Below are positions 1 through 11,564 of a stretch of DNA of 64,000 nt, one piece after another. Origin of the DNA: Eledone cirrhosa. Taxonomy: Eukaryota > Mollusca > Cephalopoda > Octopoda > Eledonidae. The number at the start of each line of letters is the position of its first letter. The stretch's first letter is position 1. The DNA lies in NCBI GenBank assembly GCA_964016885.1, contig OZ024747.1, forward strand, positions 10,177,947-10,241,946. The letters are read 5' to 3'. The notes under the pieces are model-generated. The model saw only the letters and a list, made by a program, of their open reading frames with translations. It had not been told where the DNA came from and searched no databases. The position numbers and the translations under genes are program-made.

Positions 1-42
1 CTCTGCCTGGTTGAAGACAATAGTCATACAAGTGTTAGTGCC

Positions 43-940
43 ATGATAAAATACACCCCAGTCCATACTGTAATGTGGTGTGCTGGTGTCACAATAAAAC
101 ACACCCCAGTCCATACTGTAATGTGGTTGTGCTGGTGTCACAATAAAACACACCTACTCCATACTGTAATGTGGTTGTGCTGGTGTCACAATAAAACACA
201 CCTACTCCATACTGTAATGTGGTTGTGCTGGTGTCACAATAAAACACACCTACTCCATACTGTAATGTGGTTGTGCTGGTGTCACAATAAAACACACCTA
301 CTCCATACTGTAATGTGGTTGTGCTGGTGTCACAATAAAACACACCTACTCCATACTGTAATGTGGTTGTGCTGGTGTCACAATAAAACACACCTACTCC
401 ATACTGTAATGTGGTTGTGCTGGTGTCACAATAAAACACACCTACTCCATACTGTAATGTGGTTGTGCTGGTGTCACAATAAAACACACCTACTCCATAC
501 TGTAATGTGGTTGTGCTGGTGTCACAATAAAACACACCTACTCCATACTGTAATGTGGTTGTGCTGGTGTCACAATAAAACACACCTACTCCATACTGTA
601 ATGTGGTTGTGCTGGTGTCACAATAAAACACACCTACTCCATACTGTAATGTGGTTGTGCTGGTGTCACAATAAAACACACCTACTCCATACTGTAATGT
701 GGTTGTGCTGGTGTCACAATAAAACACACCTACTCCATACTGTAATGTGGTTGTGCTGGTGTCACAATAAAACACACCTACTCCATACTGTAATGTGGTT
801 GTGCTGGTGTCACAATAAAACACACCTACTCCATACTGTAATGTGGTTGTGCTGGTGTCACAATAAAACACACCTACTCCATACTGTAATGTGGTTGTGC
901 TGGTGTCACAATAAAACACACCTACTCCATACTCTAAAAG
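43..940. repeat. 48-bp tandem array, 16 identical units plus diverged edge units
   Basis: The unit runs GTAATGTGGTTGTGCTGGTG through CACAATAAAACACACC to ACTCCATACT. Sixteen copies are identical by their repeated translation; the two leftmost units and the right edge are diverged. Because 48 is a multiple of three, long open frames appear on both strands; they are not genes. The unit matches a repeat found twice in the LINE 3' tail at 9480-9786 (minus strand), so the array is an amplified retroelement tail segment. Confidence 0.93.
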
Positions 941-944
941 GGTA

Positions 945-1257
945 GCGCTGCTGTCATAAAATTTCCCCAGTCCACTCTGTAAAACTTCATCACAGACTGA
1001 ATCAGTACTTAAGCATGGCTATTGATCTCTTAGATGGGTTGGGGGCCTGCATCTCGCTTACATGCAATCCCACACTCAACTAAGTGTATTTTATCATGAC
1101 ACCAGCACCAGGGAGGTTGCCATGCCTTTGACACAACTGAAAGGTCCTCACAACTCATTTCTGTGTTTCTATAATGGGGTGACATTCCTATCACCAACCA
1201 CCTTACAGGATGCACTAAGTACATTTTTGTTGCATCAGCACTAGAGATTGTTGCTTA
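945..1257 (+). mobile_element. Diverged retroelement tail segment beside the 48-bp array
   Basis: Around 1030-1250 the plus strand carries a degraded version of the same tail sequence, including TGTATTTTATCATGACACC and CACCAGGGAGGTTG. It is similar to the copy near 22660 and has no coding capacity. Confidence 0.55.
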
Positions 1258-1810
1258 TATATATATATATATATATATATACTTATGTAATAAGTAAAAT
1301 GTCCCTAAAACTCTTGTAATGCAATCCCATAACAAAACTAATTTTCCCATTGATTTTCACGTTATAGTGTGAAATACAATTTCTTTTTTCTTCTGAGAAA
1401 GAAAAAAATTATAGTGAAAAAAGAAAAAAAGCAACAGAACCACATTTTCTGCATAAAAATGACAATTTCTAAACATATTTGAAGAGAAATATATTAGGGA
1501 ATAAATAAGAATCGTATTATCATAATAGGGTGAATTCTCACCACAATAGATATTGACTGGTGTGTGAAGAGAGGGAGCAGAAGTGAGAGTTATGGTGAGG
1601 ATGAGACCCTATTTTCTATACTATAGTTCATCATCATCATCAGTGAAAGGTTCATACAAAGTTATTTAAAAGTTCTTCTCAGTTGTCTTGAAGTTATCAC
1701 ACCTGGATCCATTGGAAGTAGTTATATTTTTGGAGATATTCCATTCTCACATCAGAAAGTTTATTGCCTAAAAGGGACAATGTTTTGTTGGGAAATATAT
1801 TTTAGTTGAG
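1258..1810. other. TA microsatellite (1258-1281) then unassigned AT-rich DNA
   Basis: A TA dinucleotide run is followed by about 530 bases of AT-rich sequence in which I recognise no gene, RNA or repeat. Confidence 0.6.
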
Positions 1811-2037
1811 GATGATGGATTGACAGTAATCAGTAGAGCATCAGACAACATGCTTTGTGGCATAGAGCTACGGCGCTTTACGTTCTGAGTTAAAAGCATG
1901 CTTATATTAGTTTTGCCCTTCATCTTTGCAGGGTTGATAAAATATGGTACCAGTAATGTACTGGGGTCGATTTAATCAACTTTCCCTTCCCCAAAATGGT
2001 TGGCCTTGTGCCCAAACCAGAAACCATTATTATATTT
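1811..2037 (+). mobile_element. tRNA-derived SINE, family B
   Basis: The order is a head GGATTGACAGTAATCAGTAG, a conserved ATAGAGCTACGGCGCTTTAC, then a body with GATAAAATATGGTACCAGTA, GGCCTTGTGCC and a CAGAAACCATTATTAT tail. Better copies in this window (18534, 53906) keep a GTTCAAATCC B-box-like motif, which supports tRNA ancestry. A second SINE head starts at about 2041 and is cut off at 2076 by the TTAA element. Confidence 0.75.
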
Positions 2038-2075
2038 TAGGCGTTGTATTGACAGAATCGGTAGAGCTTGTGTGT

Positions 2076-4195
2076 TTAACCCTATCATTACCATATTTCT
2101 AATGAAAGACACTGTCTATGTCATTAACCCTTTCATTACCATATTTCTAATGAAAACACTGTCTGTCATTAACCCTTTCATTACCATATTTCTAATGAAA
2201 GACACTGTCTATGTCATTAACCCTTTCAGTACCATATTTCTAATGAAAGATACTGTCTATGTCATTAACCCTTTCATTACCATATTTCTAATGAAAGACA
2301 CTGTCTATGTCATTAACCCTTTCATTACCATATTTCTAATGAAAGACACTGTCTGTCATTAACCCTTTCATTACCATATTTCTAATGAAAGACATTGTCT
2401 GTCATTAACCCTTTCATTACCATATTTCTAATGAAAGACATTGTCTATGTCATTAACCCTTTCATTACCATATTTCTAATGAAAGACACTATATATGTCA
2501 TTAACCCTTTCATTACCAGATTTCTAATGAAAGACACTGTCTATGTCATTAACCCTTACATTACCATATTTCTAATGAAAGACACTGTCTGTCGTTAACC
2601 CTTTCATTACCATATTTCTAATGAAAGACACTGTCTGTCCTTAACCCTTTCATTACCATATTTCTAATGAAAGACACTGTCTGTCATTAACCCTTTCATT
2701 ACCATATTTCTAATGAAAGACACTGTCTATGTCATTAACCCTTTCATTACCATATTTCTAATGAAAGACACTGTCTGTCATTAACCCTTTCATTACCATA
2801 TTTCTAATGAAAGACACTGTCTATGTCTTTAATCCTTTCATTACCATATTTCTAATGAAAGACACTGTCTGTCATTAACCCTTTCATTACCATATTTCTA
2901 ATGAAAGACACTGTCTATGTCATTAACCCTTTCATTACCATATTTCTAATGAAAGACACTGTCTATGTCATTAACCCTTTCATTACCATATTTCTAATGA
3001 AAGACACTGTCTGTCATTAACCCTTTCATTACCATATTTCTAATGAAAGACACTGTCTATGTCATTAACCCTTTCATTACCATATTTCTAATGAAAGACA
3101 CTGTCTATGTCATTAACCCTTTCATTACCATATTTCTAATGAAAGACACTCTGTCATTAACCCTTTCATTACCATATTTCTAATGAAAGACACTGTCTAT
3201 GTCATTAACCCTTTCATTACCATATTTCTAATGAAAGACACTGTCTATGTCTTTAACCCTTTCATTACCATATTTCTAAAGAAAGACACTGTTTATGTCA
3301 TTAACCCTTTCATTACCATATTTCTAATGAAAGACACTGTCTATGTCTTTAACCCTTTCATTACCATATTTCTAAAGAAAGACACTGTTTATGTCATTAA
3401 CCCTTTCATTACCATATTTCTAATGAAAGACACTGTCTATGTCTTTAATCCTTTCATTACCATATTTCTAATGAAAGACACTGTCTATGTCATTAACCCT
3501 TTCATTACCATATTTCTAATGAAAGACACTGTCTATGTCATTAACCCTTTCAGTACCATATTTCTAATGAAAGACACTGTCTATGTCTTTAATCCTTTCA
3601 TTACCATATTTCTAATGAAAGACACTGTCTATGTCATTAACCCTTTCATTACCATATTTCTAATGAAAGACACTGTCTATGTCTTTAATCCTTTCATTAC
3701 CATATTTCTAATGAAAGACACTGTCTATGTCATTAACCCTTTCAGTACCATATTTCTAATGAAAGACACTGTCTATGTCTTTAATCCTTTCATTACCATA
3801 TTTCTAATGAAAGACACTGTCTATGTCATTAACCCTTTCATTACCATATTTCTAATGAAAGACACTGTCTATGTCTTTAATCCTTTCATTACCATATTTC
3901 TAATGAAAGACACTGTCTATGTCATTAACCCTTTCATTACCATATTTCTAATGAAAGACATTGTCTGTCATTAACCCTTTCATTACCAGATTTCTAATGA
4001 AAGACACTGTCTATATCATTAACCCTTACATTACCATATTTCTAATGAAAGACACTGTCTGTCATTAACCCTTTCATTACCATATTTCTAATGAAAGACA
4101 CTGTCTATGTCTTTAATCCTTTCGTTACCATATTTCTAATGAAAGACATTGTCTGTCATTAACCCTTTCATTACCATATTTCTAATGAAAGACAT
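2076..4195. repeat. 45/48-bp minisatellite, about 45 units, made of the MITE left end
   Basis: Each unit is TTAACCCTTTCATTACC followed by ATATTTCTAATGAAAGACAC and TGTCTATGTCA; some units lack three bases. Each holds an inverted repeat TTTCATTA / TAATGAAA with a 9-base loop. From about 3183 to 3960 units alternate between ATTAACCC and TTTAA(C/T)CC forms, a dimeric higher-order pattern. The long plus-strand frames here are artefacts of the 48-bp period. Confidence 0.93.
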
Positions 4196-4406
4196 AACCT
4201 GTGTTTCAAAAATATTTTGAAAATAACAAGAATATGGCATGTTTTAGTTAAATAAGTAGCAATTTCATTATTAAGTTGGTATTTGGAACATAACTTAAAG
4301 GTTCTTATATAGAATTGTGATGGAAGGTTTTTAAACTGTTTAAAATATAAAGGTTAGAATCATAGAACCCCGACCAATTCCAGGCAGTCGCAATCAAAAG
4401 GGTTAA
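2076..4406. mobile_element. TTAA-flanked MITE whose left end is amplified into a satellite
   Basis: The element starts at TTAACCCTATCATTACC and ends CAATCAAAAGGGTTAA, with TTAA at both edges and CCCTTT / AAAGGG termini. TTAA targets and CCC-starting ends are typical of piggyBac-type elements. The right part (about 4195-4406) holds the diagnostic interior, including GGTATTTGGAACATAACTTA, seen in unamplified relatives near 14585, 47205 and 47634. The left 45-48 bases are repeated many times. No transposase is encoded. Confidence 0.7.
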
Positions 4407-4920
4407 CAGTCCTAGTTTCAAAATATACTCCACCCCTTTCTAAACCTCCACCCCACTTCTAAACCATATGTAATATATATATACACACATACATGCATGC
4501 ACGTCCATACACGCACACACACGTGTGACGATACACATATATACATACATACATACATACACACATGCATGTGACCATACATATATACATACACGCATAT
4601 ATATATATATATATACACACACACATTCTACATCACTATCTACTTACCATCTCACCTGCTTATCTTGGTCTGTCTTCTCCCTTTTTCAACCAAACCCCTC
4701 CCCTTATTTCTAATTTCATGAGCCCCCCCCCCCCCCCTTATCATTCTTATCTAGGGTCCATGTGTGTTCATGTCAGTTTGTGGGTGTGGGGGAGGAAGAT
4801 TTGAGTTTGCATGTATACGTGTGTGTGTTTGTGTGCGTGCGTATATATACGTTTTTGCTCAAAATCTTCAAGAGAGAATTCAGATATGATATTGAAAGAG
4901 GAAATAAGATAGAGTACAGG
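4407..4920. other. Low-complexity AC/AT-rich DNA
   Basis: The stretch holds (CATA)n and (TA)n tracts at 4470-4625, a C-run near 4725 and GT-rich sequence. I see no gene. Confidence 0.6.
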
Positions 4921-4933
4921 TGCTGCTTTGTAG

Positions 4934-4935
<2 letters not shown>

Positions 4936-4993
<58 letters not shown>

Positions 4994-4994
4994 C

Positions 4995-5064
<70 letters not shown>
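4936..5064. repeat. Compound microsatellite (CA)n(CT)n(TA)n
   Basis: Three dinucleotide runs are directly joined: CA to about 4991, CT to about 5030, TA to about 5064. Overlapping frames are low-complexity artefacts. Confidence 0.95.
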
Positions 5065-5067
<3 letters not shown>

Positions 5068-5112
5068 CGAGTGGAAAATTTGGCAGGTTAACACAAATTC
5101 AATTTGTGTAGT

Positions 5113-5206
5113 TCGTTATATATATTTTACGTCTATTCTTCCACGCTTGCATGGGTTAGACGGTTGTCCTGTTGTGGGCATTGTCCGGTCGGCTGACCTT
5201 GTCTTG

Positions 5207-5212
<6 letters not shown>
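5113..5212 (-). mobile_element. LINE/SINE 3'-tail fragment
   Basis: The plus strand reads TTACGTCTATTCTTCCACGC, then TTGCATGGGTTAGACGG and CGGTCGGCTGACC, which is the reverse complement of the retroelement 3' tail. Only the last 100 bases or so are present, and a (TA)n run follows. Confidence 0.7.
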
Positions 5213-5242
<30 letters not shown>

Positions 5243-5338
5243 AATGTGTGCTCATATACATGCATGTGGCTCTTCGAGCCAACTTCACTTTTACAAATTT
5301 TTTACACATGTGACAAGCAAATGACTTGATGGTATGTG

Positions 5339-5369
<31 letters not shown>

Positions 5370-5978
5370 GGTGGCTGCCAACTCGTTTTCGAGTACGGCC
5401 ACTACTTTATATCCATGTAGGACAACCCCTACCGATGTGCTGAACAAGTGTGACTTTTTAGTCCAGCCAGCGACTTGAAAACTCTGGTACAAACACTACA
5501 CTTGTGACAATTATTGACACACAGTGCTGGGCCCATGGTACCATGTGATGACAAGTGCAGAGAGATCTCCAGATACAAAGCAATGCCTGTGCCGTGAAGC
5601 TTTTATAGTGAACAAAAGCACTGCACAAAGCCAGTCCCACTCTCTTAACCAAGATGATATTTACCAAAAAGAAGAACAAGTCAACATCATTGGATACCAT
5701 CAGGGTTGCAGGTGTTATATCAGAGTTTTCCTTCTCCTAGAATTCTGCCTTGACAAAGGCTAAGGGGTCATCTCTCCCGGTGATTTTGGATGGCCATTGA
5801 CTCTTAAGAGGTCCTTTGCCCTTTGACAGGTTTTGTTTTTAGTCCTGCAGGATGTCCAAAGTCACCCGCCTCACCAAGAAACCTTGGTGGGGTTGCCAGT
5901 TTAGTCGCCAACGACCCGACCATGAGACGGGTTGTACTGGGATACATGTTACCAGTAGCACCAACTGGTGACCTGACA
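5370..5978 (+). mobile_element. 610-bp interspersed element, copy 1
   Basis: It begins GTGGCTGCCAACTCG right after a (TA)n run and ends CAACTGGTGACCTGACA before another microsatellite. A copy of about 93-95% identity by eye lies inverted at 31841-32446. There are no terminal inverted repeats. Antisense frames are partly shared between the copies, but differences change residues freely, so coding is doubtful. Family not identified. Confidence 0.75.
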
Positions 5979-5982
5979 GTTA

Positions 5983-5995
5983 TATATATATATGT

Positions 5996-6068
<73 letters not shown>

Positions 6069-6090
6069 CGTACACTCACACATATATGTA
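5983..6090. repeat. (CA)n microsatellite with TA flanks
   Basis: About 60 bases of pure CA follow TATATATATATGTGTA. Confidence 0.95.
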
Positions 6091-6466
6091 TATATAGGAC
6101 ACACTGTATAAGCTGACCCTTCCTCCCATTTCATGTCAAAAATAAGTAAGAATCCAAACCCTGTTTATAAATCAAGGCAGGTAATCAACACAATATGTTT
6201 AGATGTTGAGGTTTTGAAATTCTCATGAGTGGAGAATATACTTGTGAAGTTTTAATATTTTGATACTTAAAAGGCTTTAAGTATCATTTAGAGTATAGTT
6301 TTTGTTTCACAACTCCAGTATGTAAGGATTTTTTACCAATTTCCCACCATTTTGAAGGCCATATTCATTCAAAGCATATAAAAAAAGAAGAGGAAATACA
6401 AATTTTACATCAAAAGTGAAACCAGTGTAATAGTCACCTCTAAAGTGAAACAGGTGCAATATTCAC

Positions 6467-6724
6467 CACCAGAGCCCATGTCTCACTGCCATGTAACATT
6501 GCTGTTCGTATGCAGGTATCATACAGTCTGCCTTTTATTTTTAGAGAGAAACCTTTAGCGGTCAATAGTGGTATAAGCTCTCTGAACTTTTTCCATCCCG
6601 TTCTGACTCTAGCTACTGTTCTTTCAGAGCACCCACCACCACTGCTGATTTTGTCACCCAAGTAACGGAAGGTGTCCACTATTTCTATAGAACCATTATG
6701 GAACACAGTTTTAAAATATCTCAC
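6467..6724 (-). pseudogene. LINE reverse-transcriptase C-terminal fragment
   Basis: On the minus strand it reads FRYLGDKISSGGGCSE, then VRTGWKKFRELIPLL, KGRLYDTCIRTAMLHGSETW. These are hallmarks of the thumb/C-terminal region of non-LTR reverse transcriptases with this YLG and HGSETWAL signature. The same segment occurs at 10405-9787. It is truncated at both ends and immobile. Confidence 0.85.
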
Positions 6725-6790
6725 AAAACAAATGCATGCAAAAATATCAATTTAGTACTAGACAGTGTTTCTACAAACTGAATTTGTAGT

Positions 6791-7012
6791 TTCACCAAAA
6801 GAGCTTGTAATAATTGTTAGATACCCTGATAGCTTCACCAAAAGACATTGTAGTAATAATTGTCAGATACCCTGATAGCTTCACCCCCAAAAGAGCTTGT
6901 AATAATTGTCAATTACCCAGATAGCTTCACCCCAAAAGAGCTTGTAATAATTGCCAGATACCCTGATAGCTTCACCCCCAAAAGAGCTTGTAATAATTGT
7001 TAGATACCCAGA
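6791..7012. repeat. Short tandem array, about 52-bp unit, 4-5 copies
   Basis: The units share AAAGAGCTTGTAATAATTG, GATACCC and GATAGCTTCACC. Copies differ by small indels. Confidence 0.85.
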
Positions 7013-7142
7013 TCACCAGATACCATTTCACAGGGACAAACAACATAACCTTTGATTGAGTGGAGTTTCTTATGAACCACAATTGAAGGACATATTGAAC
7101 AAAAGGAACAAATATCGTTTTAGACATCAATATTATCGTAAA

Positions 7143-7236
7143 GGGGTGGTGGATTGGCAGTAGGATCGGTAGAGCATTAGACATACTTTGCGGCATATAG
7201 TTACGGCCCTTTACGTTCTGGGATCAAAATTATTAT
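7143..7236 (+). mobile_element. SINE family B, head only
   Basis: GGTGGATTGGCAGTAGGATC and ATAGTTACGGCCCTTTACG match the head of the tRNA-derived SINE. The body is missing and the sequence stops near the AAATTATTA end. Confidence 0.7.
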
Positions 7237-7245
7237 TTATTCTTT

Positions 7246-7337
7246 CATGTTTAATATAGAAATGGCTTCTACAGAACTAGATTTCTTTTGAATGAAACAG
7301 TTCTAGTCCTGTAGAAGCTATTTCTATATTAAACATG
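7246..7337. repeat. 29-bp inverted-repeat hairpin
   Basis: Arms 7246-7274 and 7309-7337 pair with one mismatch. The loop holds GAATGAAACAGTTCTAGTC. Related sequence occurs at 11565-11650 and 60605-60660. A CTGATGA core present at 11.6 kb is missing here. Confidence 0.8.
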
Positions 7338-8228
7338 ATATATTTATACACACATATACAATGTTACAGTGTATATATATAGTGTATATACTCGTAGGAA
7401 GCTAAGTTTCACCTCCACTTTACAACCTATACAATGTACCATATATTTTGATCTGAGGTTTTGTAGATCCAGTATAAAGTCACGTGCTGCTGAACACCAT
7501 AGTTTCATGGAAAGGTGCAACATACAGGAGTAATGTTAGTGTGTATGAATATATGAATATATGTGTGTGTGAGAGAGTATGTGTGTCTATATATGTGTGT
7601 CTATTTACATATATATAAATATGTATGTGTGTGCGTATTATGTATGCTTGTGTATAATCATTTTGAATGGACATTATATATATATGTGTGTACACATTAT
7701 GCTCTGCATATATACACATTGCACATGTATGAATGTGTATATATACATATATATACACACACATATTCATACATGTGCAATGTGTATGTAAGCACACTAT
7801 AATTCACACACGCCTCCCACTCCCTTCAACTCCTGCCAACACTGCCTCCTCTTCCTTCTCCCCCTTCAACACATCATACATAATATGTGGTTGCAGTGAT
7901 TCTGTAGAAGTTGCAGTGCTAGTCAGCTCAGGATAGCTTGCTAGGAAGCTACTTGTCTACTCAGCCTGCCTCACACATTGCTCCTACACACACTCACACA
8001 CACATACACACTCACACACATACACACTCACCCACACCCACACGCACGCACACGTGCACACACACACACACAATAGCATTCATTCCTCTCTGCCAACTTA
8101 CAATTCTCTCTCTCTCTCTCTCATACACACTCACTCTCCATATATATCTCTCTCCTACTTCCTCTGCTGTTTTTACTACTACCACCGCCATAACTGCGAT
8201 CACTACTACTACTACAATTTCACCATTA

Positions 8229-8259
<31 letters not shown>

Positions 8260-8460
8260 CAATTACCACCACTTATTATTATTACCTCCTCCCCACCACC
8301 AACATCATTATCTTCACTATCACCTCCACTCCACCATCACTACTACCCACCACCACCACCACCACCACTCTCCACCACTACCATCACCACTACTTACTCA
8401 AGATTAGGATTATTATATATTTGTTATTACTATGGAAATCCTTGTTGTTGTAACGATCCT
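7338..8460. repeat. Low-complexity tract: TA/GT/CA repeats then (ACC)n/(ACT)n
   Basis: 7360-7800 is TA and GT/CA-rich; 7985-8075 is (CA)n with variants; 8108-8130 is (CT)n; 8175-8400 is ACC/ACT trinucleotide. Frames across it are repeat artefacts. Confidence 0.8.
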
Positions 8461-8489
8461 CATCCATTGACCTTGTTGTAAAGTAACCA

Positions 8490-8815
8490 TTATCACCATT
8501 ATCACCACCACCACCACCATCATCACCACCACCACCATCATCATCACCATCACCACCACCATCATCACCACCACCATCATCACCACCATCATCATCACCA
8601 CCATCACTATCACCACCACCATCACCACCACCACCACCACCACCATCACCACCACCATCACCACCACCACCACCATCATCATCACCATCATCACCACCAC
8701 CATCATCACCACCACCATCATCACCACCACCACCACCACCACCATCATCATCATCACCACCATCACTATCACCATCATCACCACCATCATCATCACCACC
8801 ACCACCACCATTATT
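8490..8815. repeat. CAC/CAT trinucleotide array
   Basis: About 325 bases of CACCAC/CATCAT on the plus strand, read as poly-Val/Met on the minus strand. No coding function is inferred. Confidence 0.93.
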
Positions 8816-9289
8816 ATTACTACATCTGTTAATTATTGTATTTACTGTAGAAATATTTCACAACATTGTAAAACAATAATTTTATTTCTATCAACTCCAC
8901 AAATTATTGAACACCGTTCTTATTTTCTTGTTTTCATTCCATCTCCCTACTCTTACTGAAAATTTGGGTTTCTTTCTTTTAAAGATAATTTTCCTTCGTG
9001 AAATTTAAAGCAAATTTTTACTGTTGGAGAATAAAGATAGAAAAATATGGCTTTAGTGAAATTTATAGCCCTCCTTTCCCGCTGTACTGTCTCCTTCCTT
9101 ACTGTTTCCTGCCCCCTTCCTCAGGTTTTACTTCCCTTTTTTAATCTAATCTTATAATCTACCTTAGAATACCTGCCATACCATATCTTAGAACTTAACT
9201 AAAATCTGCAGATGGGGTTTAGAAGAATTATTGAAGTTCTTCTACTTGGCTTCTCTTCTTAGATTTGGATATTTGGCGTATATATATAT
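8816..9289. other. Unassigned AT-rich DNA
   Basis: I see no gene, RNA or clear repeat. Confidence 0.5.
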
Positions 9290-9405
9290 ATGCCAGATAG
9301 TCCTATACGAGCGAGACACGGTCACCCGACCAACCTTGCCTCAAGTGGGACAACTCCCGTCTAACCCATGCTAGCGTGGAAGATAGACGTTAAATGATGA
9401 TGATA
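9290..9405 (+). mobile_element. Retroelement 3'-tail fragment
   Basis: The plus strand reads the tail in sense: CGAGCGAGACACGG, CTAACCCATGCTAGCGTGG, GACGTTAAATGATGATGAT. It meets an oppositely oriented tail at 9435, forming a palindrome (9383-9466) around a (TA)n centre. Confidence 0.8.
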
Positions 9406-9479
9406 CACACACTATATATATATATATATATATAGTGTGTGTGTATCATCATCATTTAACGTCTATATATATATAGTGT

Positions 9480-10405
9480 GTGTCATCATCATCATCATCA
9501 TCACCGTTTTACGTCCGTTCTTCCACGCTAGCATGGGTTAGACGGGTTGTCTTGTTGTGGGCAGTGTCTGGTCGGCTGACCATGCCTTGCTCATACAGGA
9601 ACTGATCTGGCTTGATTTCTACAGCTGGATGCCCTTCCTAACACCAACCTCATTTACAGTGAGTGCTGGGTGCTTTTTCGTGGCGCCTACACGTCCACTT
9701 TACAGTGTGGGCTGGGTGCTTTTTTGCCGTGGCACCTCCACGACCACCTTGCGGTGGGGGGAGTGGGGGCATATTGTTTATATGCTTCAGCATGTACCCA
9801 TGGGAGGTCGGGTACCCTGTATTACTGCGTGACGCCAGAAGTCACGGTCGTGTGTCATCGCCTTTGAGAGGTGTAATTGGGTAAGGTCGGCTTTTATCAC
9901 CTCATCCCAAGTCATCTTGGGTCTCCCCACTCCGCGGTTTCCATCAACTTCTAGTGCTCTGCACCTTTTTATGCAGCTGTCATCCTTCATACGCATCACA
10001 TGTCCATACCAGCGTAATCGCCTCTCCTGCACGCAGCATTTGATTCCTCTTATGCTCAGTCTCTCTCTCAATTCCTTTATGCTTTGTCGTTCACGTATAT
10101 TACTGTTACACATCCATCGGAGCATGCAGGCTTCGTTTCTCTCTAATCTACGTAAGTCTTCCACCTTCAGCGCCCAGGTCTCACTACCATGCAACATCGC
10201 TGTTCGGATACACGCATCATACAGTCTGCCTTTCATTCTGAGGGAGAAGCCTTTTGCAGCTAGCAGTGGTAGTAGTTCCCTAAACTTCTTCCATCCTGTT
10301 CTTACCCTAGTTATTGTACTTTCTGAGCACCCACCTCCGTTGCTAATTCGGTCACCTAGGTAGCAGAAGCTGTCTACTGTTTCTACAGGGCCCTCCCAGA
10401 GATTG
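9480..10405 (-). mobile_element. 5'-truncated LINE: reverse-transcriptase C-terminus plus 3' tail
   Basis: The minus strand is open from about 10405 to 9787. It reads SFCYLGDRISNGGGCSE, VRTGWKKFRELLPLLAAKG, GRLYDACIRTAMLHGSETWA, RRLRWYGHVMRMKDD, GRPKMTWDEVIKADL and DRDFWRHAV: the C-terminal part of a non-LTR reverse transcriptase (clade not assigned). The 3' untranslated part (9786-9480) holds two diverged copies of a 46-48-bp segment, then GTTGGTGTTAGGAAGGGCAT, CATGCTAGCGTGGAAG and a (ATG)n end. Endonuclease and catalytic domains are absent. Confidence 0.88.
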
Positions 10406-10457
10406 GTGGTACTTGTTTCCTGTGGCTGTTTGCTTGCTGTTTCAGCACAGCTGCTAT

Positions 10458-10725
10458 CATCATCATTTAACGTCTATCTTCCACGCTAGCATGGGTTAGA
10501 CGAGAGTTGTCCCACTTGAGGCAAGGTTGGTCGGGTGACCGTGTCTCGCTCGTATAGGACTATCTGGCAGGTTTTCTACGGCTGGATGCCCTTCCTAACA
10601 CCAACCACATTTACAGTGTGGAACTGGGAACTTTTTACTGTGTTACCTACACGGCCACATTACAGCGTGGACTGTGTTTTTTTTTGTCGTGACACCTACA
10701 CAATCTCATTAGTTTGGACTGGATG
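10458..10725 (-). mobile_element. Retroelement 3'-tail fragment
   Basis: The plus strand shows the tail in reverse complement from ATCATCATTTAACGTC through GGATGCCCTTCCTAACACC to two diverged 48-bp-type segments. No coding sequence is attached. Confidence 0.8.
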
Positions 10726-11030
10726 TTGTGGTACCAACATAACTTTATAGGGAAAGGGTGGTGTTGGCGGGAGTGGGATAATGGAGTAGTTGGGGTGTGT
10801 GTTTGGTTTGGAGAGGCCTACTGACTCTAGGTTAACTTTGCACATAGGGAAGGCAGGTCTTCTGTATTACTGCATGGCGTGCAGAACTGCTATAAAGATA
10901 GCTTATAAAATAGGGTGAAGACCCTTAAAAGATAGAAAAAAAAGTTGCCAACAACCAGTATGAAGAATTGAACCCCATAGCTTCCAGATACCGGCTAAAT
11001 GGACGTTAAATGATGATATATATATGTGTG
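10726..11030. other. Unassigned sequence
   Basis: GT-rich then A-rich; no gene or named repeat seen. Confidence 0.45.
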
Positions 11031-11405
11031 TATCATCAGCATCATTAACATCCATTTTTCCACCTTACATGGGTTAGACAGGTCGTCACATTATGAAACA
11101 AGTCAGGTGACCACATCTTGCTCATAAGGATCCATATGTCTGTGTGTATATATATATATATTTATATATATATATATAAATACAGTCCACGCTGTAATGT
11201 GGCCGTGTAGGTAACACGGTAAAAAGCTCCCAGTCCACACTGTAAATGTGGTTGGTGTTAGGAAGGGCATCCAGCCATAGAAAACCTGCCAGACAGTCCT
11301 ATGCGAGTGAGACACGGTCGCCCAACCAGTCTTGCCTCAAATGGGACAATTCCCGTCTAACCCATGCTAGCGTGGAAGATGGACGTTAAACGATGATGAT
11401 GATGA
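11031..11405. mobile_element. Two retroelement tail fragments, head to head
   Basis: 11031-11133 is the tail in reverse complement (ACATGGGTTAGACAGG). 11180-11405 is the tail in sense, from CAGTCCACGCTGTAATGTGG to GACGTTAAACGATGATGATG. A (TA)n run lies between them. Confidence 0.75.
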
Positions 11406-11564
11406 TATATATATATATATGCATACTACATATATATTGGTATCCCAATGGCTGAAACTTGTAAAAATGTAATATATGTGTGTGTGTGTGTGTGTGTGTA
11501 TCCTGGGTGCAAACGGGGGTAACCTCAGTAAGTAAGGTTCTCAATACATAGTAGAGTAAATACA

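Noticed and set aside
43..945. Long open frames on both strands (276-300 codons)
   Set aside because: They result from a 48-bp unit without stops; both strands are open and the translation is an exact repeat. The same applies to 2000-4000, 11817-12966, 14668-15681, 26007-26898, 28284-29568 and 62105-62339.
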